Source: JAICYJ01 sp963737445 (GTDB taxonomy: Bacteria; Actinomycetota; Thermoleophilia; Gaiellales; JAICJC01). Taken from it: a stretch of 64,000 nt of DNA. The stretch spans positions 42,207 through 106,206 of the forward strand of contig CAVTSO010000013.1 in the NCBI GenBank assembly GCA_963737445.1. The letters are read 5' to 3'. A model generated the notes under the pieces. It did not search any database, had not been told where the DNA came from, and was given only the letters and a program-made list of their open reading frames with translations. Shown piece after piece: positions 56,125 to 64,000 of this stretch. Position 1 is the stretch's first letter. Each line of letters begins with the position of its first letter. The translations under genes and the position numbers were made by a program.

Positions 56125-57551
56125 GCCGACACCCACGGTGCGTGCCAGCGGCCGTGTCCGGCGATCAGGTCGTCGGCCGCCTTCGGGCCCCATGACCCCG
56201 GCGTGTAGGGGTGCACCGGCGGCGGGTCATCCAGCAGCGGCTGCATCACCCGCCACGTCTCCTCGACGCAGTCCTGCCTGGTGAAGCGCTTGCTGTCGCC
56301 CTCCATCGCCGCGTGCAGCAGCACCTCGTACGGCGTCGGGCCCTCGCCGCCCTCAGCGCCGAACTCCATGTCGAGCGTGATCGGCTCGACCCGCTTGGCG
56401 TCTGCGCGGTGTGCGTCCAGCACGATCCGTACGCCGGTCGAGGGGTCGAGCTTCATCACCAGCTGGTTGGGCTCCGGGCCGGGATAGTCGCGCTCCGCGT
56501 AGCCGAGCTTCGGCGGCCTGCGGAACACCAGCCGCATCTCGGTCTGGGTCACCGGCAGCAGCTTCCCGGTGCGGATGTAGAAGGGCGTGCCCGCCCACCG
56601 CCAGTTGTCGATGTCGAGCCGTAGCGCCGCGTAGGTCTCGGTCGCCGAATCGTCCGCCACGCCGTCGATGGAGCGGTATCCGTCGTGCTGCCCGCGCACG
56701 TAGCGGGCCGGCGAGGCCGGAGCGACCGCCCGGAACAGGGTCAGCTGGGCGTCCTTCAGCGTCTTTGCGTCGCGGCCGGCCGGCGGCTCCATGGCCGCCG
56801 CCGCGACCAGCTGCATCAGGTGGTTCACCACCACGTCGCGCAGCGCCCCCACCGGGTCGTAGAAGTGTCCCCGGTCCGCGACGCCGAACGACTCCGCCAT
56901 GGTGATCTGCACCGATGCGATCTGCTGCCGGTTCCACAGCGGCTCCAGCATCGAGTTCCTGAAGCGCAGGATCAGCAGCTCCTCGAGGCCCATCTTGCCG
57001 AGGAAGTGGTCGATCCGGTAGAGCTGCGACTCGTCCAGGTACTGGTGCAGCTCGGCTGCGAGCGCGCGCGCCGACGCCAGGTCGTGGCCAAACGGCTTCT
57101 CGACGACCACGCGCGCGCCCTCCAGCAGCCCCGCCTGGGACAGGCCGCCCACGACCCGGCCGAACAGGAACGGCGGGATCTCGAGGTAGAAGACCGGCGT
57201 CTCGATGCCCGACAGTGCCTGCCCCACCTGCTCGTAGGTGGCGGCGTCGTTGAAGTCGCCCTGGTGGTAGGAGAGCCGTGCGGCAAACCGCTCGAACACG
57301 GCCTCGTCGATGGTCTCTCCGGTCGCCTCGATGGACTCGTGGGCGTGCTTGCGGAGGCGATCGATGCTCCAGTCGTCGGCGGCGACGCCGATGATCGGGC
57401 AGTCCAGCAGGCCCCGAGCCTCGAGGCGGTAGAGCGAGTGCAGGGTCATCACCCGAGCCAGGTCGCCGGTGATGCCGAACACCACGAGCGCCCCGGCTGG
57501 TGCCGTGCTGTCGTGGCCCGTGCGTGTGCTGAGTGTCTGTGTAGTGGTCAC
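56121..57551 (-). CDS. zwf: Glucose-6-phosphate 1-dehydrogenase
   Basis: 476 residues from the GTG at 57551 (MTTTQTLSTRTGHDSTAPAG). The NADP-binding turn is VVFGITGDLARVM, where the common GASGDL is GITGDL. Further blocks are VVVEKPFGHD, the catalytic RIDHFLGK with its His, and MLEPLWNRQQIASVQITMAE. C-terminal PYEVLLHAAMEGDSKRFTRQ is typical. The enzyme opens the oxidative pentose phosphate pathway and supplies NADPH. It is divergent from the NDH-2 gene, 55 bp between starts, and overlaps GH15 by 4 bp. Confidence 0.95.
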   Translation of the reverse strand: MTTTQTLSTRTGHDSTAPAGALVVFGITGDLARVMTLHSLYRLEARGLLDCPIIGVAADDWSIDRLRKHAHESIEATGETIDEAVFERFAARLSYHQGDFNDAATYEQVGQALSGIETPVFYLEIPPFLFGRVVGGLSQAGLLEGARVVVEKPFGHDLASARALAAELHQYLDESQLYRIDHFLGKMGLEELLILRFRNSMLEPLWNRQQIASVQITMAESFGVADRGHFYDPVGALRDVVVNHLMQLVAAAAMEPPAGRDAKTLKDAQLTLFRAVAPASPARYVRGQHDGYRSIDGVADDSATETYAALRLDIDNWRWAGTPFYIRTGKLLPVTQTEMRLVFRRPPKLGYAERDYPGPEPNQLVMKLDPSTGVRIVLDAHRADAKRVEPITLDMEFGAEGGEGPTPYEVLLHAAMEGDSKRFTRQDCVEETWRVMQPLLDDPPPVHPYTPGSWGPKAADDLIAGHGRWHAPWVSA

Positions 57552-57606
57552 GCGGGCACCGTGCCACCCGGCTGATCGGGCCGCGTCATCCAACCGGGAT
57601 GAAGCG

Positions 57607-58995
57607 GTGCGGCCCAACTCGGTTCACCATCACCGCATCGGCGCCAACGCACCACAACGTTCGCGAGTCGTCATCGTCGGGGCCGGCTTCGGCGGGTTGT
57701 TCGCCGCCCGCTTCCTGCGGCGGGCTCCGGTGGACGTAACGCTGGTCGACAAGACCAACCACCATCTGTTCCAGCCCCTGCTCTACCAGGTCGCTACGGG
57801 GATCCTGTCGGAGGGCGCGGTCGCGCCGGCGACCCGCGACGTGCTGCGCCGCCACCGCAACGTCTCGGTGCTGATGGCCGAGGTGACCGGGTTCGACCTG
57901 GAGGGACGTGAGGTGCACTGCCGGCAACCGGACGGACGCCCGCTGACGCTGCCCTACGACAGCCTGGTGGTCGCGGCCGGCGCCGGCGGCTCGTACTTTG
58001 GTCACGACGAGTTCGCCCAGTGGGCGCCCGGCATGAAGACGCTGGACGATGCGGTCCGGCAGCGCACCCGGATCCTGGGCGCACTCGAGATGGCCGAGCT
58101 GGAGGAGGATGACGAGGCCCGCGCCGCCTGGCTGACGTTCGTGGTCGTCGGCGGCGGCCCCACCGGGGTCGAGATCGCCGGGCAGATCGCCGAGCTGGGC
58201 CGCCGGGCCATCGGCAACAGCTTCACCCGGTTCGGGCCGAACGACGTGCGGGTGATCCTGTGCGACGGCGGCAAGGAGATCCTGGCCACCTTCGGCGACC
58301 GGCTGTCGCAACAGGGCACCCGCGAGCTCGAGCGCACGGGCGTCGAGATCCGCACCGAGACGATCGTCCAGAACGTGGATGCGACGGGCGTCGAGGTGCG
58401 CTCCGCGGACGGGTCGACCACGCGGATCGTCTCCAGGACGGTGATCTGGGCGGCGGGCGTGGCCGCCTCACCGCTGGCCCGGATGCTGGCCGACGCGTCC
58501 GGCGCGGAGTGCGACCGGGCCGGCCGCATCGCGGTGCAGCCGGACTGCTCGCTGCCCGGGCACCCGGAGGTGTTCGCGGTCGGCGACATGATGGCGCTGA
58601 ACGGCCTGCCGGGGGTGGCGGAGGTGGCCATGCAGACGGGCATCCACGCGGCCCGCACCATCAGCGGACGGCTCAAGGGCCAGGAGGCAAAGCCGTTCAA
58701 GTACCGCGACCTGGGCAGCATGGCGACCATCTCCCGCCGCCGGGCGATCGTCAGCTTCCGGGGCATCCGGCTGCACGGCTACCTGGGCTGGCTGGCCTGG
58801 CTGATGGTGCACATCACGTTCATGACCGGCTTCAAGAACCGGTTCGCTGCGCTCGTGTCCTGGAGCTTCGCGTTCCTCGGTCACAGCCGCCCGCAGCAGG
58901 TGATCGACGAACAGCAGATGCCCGGCCGGCCCGAGACCGCGGCGCCGGGGGAGACCGCGGCCGTGGTGGACGCTCCCGCTGCGCCTAGATCCTAG
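57607..58995 (+). CDS. ndh: Type II NADH dehydrogenase (NDH-2)
   Basis: 462 residues if it starts at the GTG at 57607; the frame extends upstream over the zwf start, which is less likely. The two dinucleotide folds are VVIVGAGFGGLFAARFLRRA (FAD) and FVVVGGGPTGVEIAGQIAEL (NADH). Then come FAVGDMMALNGLPGVAEVAM and the quinone-site block MQTGIHAARTISGRLKGQEA, followed by a hydrophobic membrane-attachment stretch (GYLGWLAWLMVHITFMTGFK). It passes electrons from NADH to quinone without pumping protons. The stop overlaps cydC by 4 bp on the opposite strand. Confidence 0.93.
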   Translation: MRPNSVHHHRIGANAPQRSRVVIVGAGFGGLFAARFLRRAPVDVTLVDKTNHHLFQPLLYQVATGILSEGAVAPATRDVLRRHRNVSVLMAEVTGFDLEGREVHCRQPDGRPLTLPYDSLVVAAGAGGSYFGHDEFAQWAPGMKTLDDAVRQRTRILGALEMAELEEDDEARAAWLTFVVVGGGPTGVEIAGQIAELGRRAIGNSFTRFGPNDVRVILCDGGKEILATFGDRLSQQGTRELERTGVEIRTETIVQNVDATGVEVRSADGSTTRIVSRTVIWAAGVAASPLARMLADASGAECDRAGRIAVQPDCSLPGHPEVFAVGDMMALNGLPGVAEVAMQTGIHAARTISGRLKGQEAKPFKYRDLGSMATISRRRAIVSFRGIRLHGYLGWLAWLMVHITFMTGFKNRFAALVSWSFAFLGHSRPQQVIDEQQMPGRPETAAPGETAAVVDAPAAPRS

Positions 58996-60650
58996 ATAGC
59001 CGCCGCCGAGGTCACCCGGCCGGCATCCAGCGCCACCACCTGGTCGACGGCGTCCAGGCCCTCGCTGCGATGCGTGATCAGCAGCACCGCGGCGTCCCCG
59101 GTGGCGGCGAACACGTCGGCCATCAGCGCCTCGGCGGTGGCGGCATCGAGATGGGCCGTCGGCTCGTCCAGCACCAGGACGGGAGCGTCGCGGAGCAGCG
59201 CCCGCGCCAGCACCAGCCGCTGGCGCTGGCCGCCCGAGAGCCGGCGCCCCTCCTCGCCCACCAGGGTGTCGATTCCGTCCGGCAGCCCGTCCACCCAGGC
59301 CGCCAGCCGTGCCCGGGCCAGGACAGCGCGCAGCTCGTCCTCGGTGGCGTCCGGCCGGGCGAGCAGCAGGTTCTGGCGGATCGTCGAGTTGAACAGGTGG
59401 GCTCCCTGGCCGGCCAGCGAGAACATCGCGCGCACGTCCGCCTGGCGATGGTCGCGCGCGTCGTTGCCGTCGAACAGGACGGCGCCGGCCTCCGGATCAA
59501 GGAACCGCAGCAGCACGTTGGTGACGGTGGTCTTCCCGGATCCGCTGGGGCCCACAAGCGCCACCCGGCCACCCGGTTCCAGCCGCAGGTCGACCCGCTC
59601 CAACACCGGCCGTGATGATCCGGGGTAGCGTGCGGTGACGCCGGCCAGCTCGATCGTCGCGTCGCGCGACGGTGGCGACAGCGGTGCGCCGGGATCGGTG
59701 ATCACGGGGCGCCGGGAGGTGAGGTCGAGCACGCGGCCCCCGGCCGCGGTGATGACGGCCAGCTCGCGTGCGGCGCGGGGGATCGGCGTGACCGCCTCGA
59801 ACGCCGCCAGGGCGAGCAGCGTGACAGTCGCGACCAGCACCGGGTCAAGCGACCCGCTCGCCCGTGCCCCCACCGCTGCGGCCAGCACGGCCGCCGTCGT
59901 GAGGCCGGCGGCGAGCATCACCAGGGCGTCCGCCAGGCCGGCCCGGACGGCATCGCGTCGGGTAAGCGCCGCCAGTTCCCGGTCGAGCTCCGCGACCGCC
60001 TCGGCGCGTGACCCAGCCGCGCCGAAGGCGACGATCTCCGGCGCGGCGCGCAGCAGCTCGACCAGCTGGGACGACAGCTGCGCACGAGCGGCCGCCAAAC
60101 GGGCGGACGGCGCGCGGTTCCCGCGTGCGGCCAGCGCGGGCACCGCCAGGCCGGCGATCGCCAGGCCGGCCGCTAGGATCGCGCCGGCCGCGGGCAGCAT
60201 CACGACCGCCGCGAAGACGCACAGCACGGCCACCGCAACGCCGCTCAGCGGCGGGCACAGCCCGCGCACGTAGAGGCCGTCCAGCCGGTCGACGTCGCCG
60301 ACCATGCGAGCGACCAGGTCGCCGCGGCGGAAGCCGTCCAGCTGGCCGGGCGCGAGCGGCTCGATCCGCGCGAAGAAGCGCGACCTGATCGTACTCAGCG
60401 ACCGTAGAGCCAGATCGTGGGACACCAGCCGGTCGACGTAGCGCGCGAGCGGACGGGTCAGGCCCAGGAACCGCACGACCACGATCGTCACGGTCAGCGC
60501 CAGCACCGGCGGCCGCTGCGCGGCGCGTGAGATCAGGTAGCCGGAGGTTGCGATCAGCGCGATGCCGAGGGAAGTGGCAACCGCACCCAGGGCGACCACC
60601 ACCGCCAGGCGTCGGCCGCGACACGCCCGACAGGTCGACCAGCCGGCGGA

Positions 60651-60655
<5 letters not shown>
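58992..60655 (-). CDS. cydC: CydC-type ABC exporter (cytochrome bd assembly), apparent N-terminal frameshift
   Basis: The main frame from 60602 gives 536 residues with six membrane helices (LGIALIATSGYLISRAAQRP; LSGVAVAVLCVFAAVVMLPA), Walker A LVGPSGSGKTTVTNV, signature RRLSGGQRQRLVLARALL and Walker B VLVLDEPTAHLD. CydC with CydD exports thiols (glutathione/cysteine) needed for cytochrome bd maturation. A GTG at 60655, overlapping the cydD stop (GTGA), starts MIRRLVDLSGVSR in another frame. Removing one base from the CGGCCG run near 60611-60620 would continue SRRRLAVVVALGAV into the main frame. So the true N-terminus is probably at 60655 with a one-base insertion or error. Confidence 0.85.
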
Positions 60656-62316
<1,661 letters not shown>

Positions 62317-62694
62317 GGCGGCACGCTACCGGCCGCCGGCCGCCGTGCTCTCACCCCGATCGGACGACGCAGTCCATGGCATGCGTGTCCGCGCCGCCAC
62401 GTGGCCGTGACGGTTCCATTACGAGCAAAGCTGCAACGATCCGCATCGCCCCGTAACGATCTCATCCCCGGCCGCAACGACTCGCACCATCGGCCGGCGA
62501 CAAGTGTCACGGCTCCCGTCCCGCCCCCGGCCCAACCACGCGGCCGCGCATGACGGCCCGGTGACGACCGGTCACAGCTTCGCGCCGAACCGTTCACGCG
62601 GGCCGAGTGGGAGTCAAACCCCTGATCGGGCGGCCGGGACGCCACGCGATCGTGTGGGCGGTGTGACTGGCGTGACGGGTGTGCAGCATCCGCG
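62317..62694. other. Intergenic region with spaced AACGA words
   Basis: A 378-bp gap upstream of cydD without a plausible gene. After ACGGTTCCATTACGA (62410-62424), ACGA words recur at 62421, 62436, 62456 and 62477, mostly as CAACGA or TAACGA, spaced 15-21 bases. GTGAC/GTCAC words follow to about 62700. The start of this pattern resembles the gap at 10744-10987. No hairpin terminator or RNA gene was recognised. The cydD promoter should lie in its left part. Confidence 0.4.
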
Positions 62695-63624
62695 TCACGC
62701 GGGCTGGGCGGAGATGCCCCACTTCGCGGTGTGCGATTCGCCCGGCGCCAGCCGCACCAGGCTCTCGCCGCTGCGAAACGCGTTGGGCGGGCAGGACATC
62801 GGCTCGACTGCGAGCGCCCTGCGGGCGACATCCGGCAGCGGGTCACCACTGAACACCATCACGTATGGGTACGCCTCGTCCATCCACAGCGTCCGCCCGG
62901 TGCCCGACGCCGGGTCCCACAGCTCGACGCGGGCCATTCCGTCGCCGTCACGTCCCAGGTCTGTGAAGGCGTTGTCGAGCACGAGACCGCCGATCGCCCG
63001 CCGCGTGCGGAAGTCGTAGTCGGTACCCGCGACCGGCGCCGAGCCGGTGGGCAGGCTGCGCTCGTCTGACCGCAGCACCGTGTCCGCGGGGATCCGCAGC
63101 TCCAGCGTGTCCACGACTCCCGTGCCTGCCGTCAGGTAGGGGTGGGCGCCGCAGCCGTACGGGCAGTCGCGGTCGCCGGCGTTGGTCGCGGTCGTGCGCA
63201 CCGTCAGACCCGCGTCCGAGAGCGAGTACTCGATCGACAGCGACAGCGAGAACGGGTACCCAGGCTGCGGATGCACGACGTGCGCCATCACCACTCGGTG
63301 TGGATCATGCTCCTCCGCGGTCCAGGCCGCCCAGCGGACGAGCCCGTGGATCGCGTTTCGGTTCGGCACCTCGTCCAGGGGCAACGAATGGCTGACCGCG
63401 TCGAAGTCGTAGCGCCCGTCCTCGATCCGGTTCGGCCACGGGATCAGCACCTGGCCGCGGCCGGACGTGCATGCGCCGTCGACCGCATAGCCGTCCAGCA
63501 CGTCCGCATCGTCGACGGTGTAGGAGCGCAGTCCGCCACCGACCTCGACCACGACCAGGCGCTGGTCGCCCAGTGCGATCTCGAACTGCCTGCCGGAGGG
63601 CGGCACCACGTTGCCCGCGGTCAT
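62695..63624 (-). CDS. Aldose 1-epimerase (GalM-like)
   Basis: 309 residues from the ATG at 63624 (MTAGNVVPPSGRQFEIALGD). Epimerase landmarks are QVLIPWPNRIEDGRYDFDAV (substrate Arg region), PNRNAIHGLVRWAAW (catalytic-loop His), CPYGCGAHPYLTAGTG (second catalytic His), LVLDNAFTDLGRDGDG and VEPMSCPPNAFRSGESLVRL (catalytic Glu near the C-terminus, as in bacterial GalM-like proteins). It interconverts sugar anomers. The cupin gene precedes it by 4 bp on the same strand. Confidence 0.92.
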   Translation of the reverse strand: MTAGNVVPPSGRQFEIALGDQRLVVVEVGGGLRSYTVDDADVLDGYAVDGACTSGRGQVLIPWPNRIEDGRYDFDAVSHSLPLDEVPNRNAIHGLVRWAAWTAEEHDPHRVVMAHVVHPQPGYPFSLSLSIEYSLSDAGLTVRTTATNAGDRDCPYGCGAHPYLTAGTGVVDTLELRIPADTVLRSDERSLPTGSAPVAGTDYDFRTRRAIGGLVLDNAFTDLGRDGDGMARVELWDPASGTGRTLWMDEAYPYVMVFSGDPLPDVARRALAVEPMSCPPNAFRSGESLVRLAPGESHTAKWGISAQPA

Positions 63625-63628
63625 CGCA

Positions 63629-63988
63629 TCAGTCCGTCCACCAGTCCTCGACGGTCTCGCCGTCGCCGCCCTCGGGACGGTCGGATCCGATCGCGACCAC
63701 CTCGAGCCCGTCCGAGCCGGCCTCCAGCGCGCGCAGGCTGGACGGCGCGATCCGCACCAGATCCCAGGGCTTGAGGTCGAGGATGTCGTCGCCGAGCTTG
63801 ATCCGGCCGGAGCCGGCGGTGACGAGGTATGCCTCCTCCTGCTCGCGGTGCCGGTGGCCCAGGGTGTTGCGGTGGCCCGGCCCGTAGCGAAACACGCTGA
63901 CACCGAGGTGCTCGGAGTCCAGGTGCTTGCGGCCAAACCGCGCCTCGACGCCGTCGCGCCCAGCGGCTGAGTCCTCGAGGTCGTTCAT
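63629..63988 (-). CDS. Cupin-domain protein
   Basis: 119 residues starting at the ATG at 63988, twelve bases from the window edge, so the gene is complete. The single cupin barrel has the metal-site motif GHRHREQEEAYLVTAGSGRI (His, His and Glu of motif 1) and motif 2 around DILDLKPWDLVRIAPSSLRA. Substrate is unknown. Position immediately before the aldose epimerase on the same strand suggests a shared transcript and possibly a sugar-related role. Confidence 0.88.
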   Translation of the reverse strand: MNDLEDSAAGRDGVEARFGRKHLDSEHLGVSVFRYGPGHRNTLGHRHREQEEAYLVTAGSGRIKLGDDILDLKPWDLVRIAPSSLRALEAGSDGLEVVAIGSDRPEGGDGETVEDWWTD

Positions 63989-64000
63989 GTTGACGATCGT

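Overview
The window is uniformly GC-rich. It has short intergenic gaps, many GTG starts and many 4-base ATGA/GTGA gene overlaps. Gene content includes a family-1 encapsulin with a ferritin-like cargo, a short P450-type ferredoxin, a monomeric sarcosine oxidase, CydDC, a large LuxR-type ATPase regulator and SigX5-like ECF architecture. This suggests an aerobic, soil-type high-GC actinobacterium. Thermoleophilia/Solirubrobacterales is my best guess, but that is inference. No rRNA or other taxonomic marker is present.

Layout. 1-6.5 kb: a partial Tp34/P19-like lipoprotein, a membrane protein, tRNA-Glu(TTC), tRNA-Lys(TTT), a secreted phosphoesterase, a ferritin-like protein, a secreted deacetylase-like protein and a DUF72 protein. 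6.5-31.6 kb: a large methylated-amine catabolic island (below). 31.7-46.7 kb: a lipoprotein, a DUF4242 protein, a 994-aa LuxR-type regulator divergent from a bicovalent-type FAD oxidoreductase, a sulfite-oxidase-like molybdoenzyme, an orphan sugar-type ABC ATPase divergent from monomeric sarcosine oxidase, VOC proteins, membrane proteins, an ECF sigma factor with a SnoaL tail and a stand-alone LigD-type phosphoesterase. 46.7-47.5 kb: remnants of at least three broken genes. 47.5-64 kb: encapsulin and cargo, an isochorismatase-like hydrolase, a CLC channel, an RDD protein, a GMC oxidoreductase, GH15, glucose-6-phosphate dehydrogenase, NDH-2, CydCD, an aldose epimerase and a cupin.

How the island would work (inference from families and order). 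Two MttB-superfamily methyltransferases without an amber/pyrrolysine codon (7.2 and 14.4 kb) would demethylate quaternary amines. Methyl groups would pass to the corrinoid protein (16.7 kb), then to tetrahydrofolate through the MtgA-like methyltransferase (18.3 kb), and be oxidised by a MetF-like protein (17.4 kb). A RACo-type ferredoxin/ASKHA protein (19.1 kb) would reactivate the cobalt. A trimethylamine-dehydrogenase-like enzyme (8.6 kb), a dimethylglycine dehydrogenase/oxidase-like enzyme (27.5 kb) and monomeric sarcosine oxidase (39.7 kb) would take methyl groups off oxidatively. Electrons would leave through EtfBA and a DgcB-like membrane Fe-S protein, and formaldehyde would go to a class-III-like Zn dehydrogenase and a GFA-family protein. 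A serine/threonine dehydratase-like enzyme sits at the exit. IclR, MarR and GntR regulators accompany the blocks, and a perfect 9-4-9 palindrome overlaps the iclR start.

The most unusual non-coding feature is a 182-226 bp structured extragenic element present twice (23.6 and 38.3 kb). It has terminal inverted repeats and two internal hairpins, one with a compensatory base-pair change, and always lies between convergent genes. A related half-site is at 13.0 kb. Single-base frameshifts affect four genes between 48.9 and 61.2 kb and may be either decay or sequence error.
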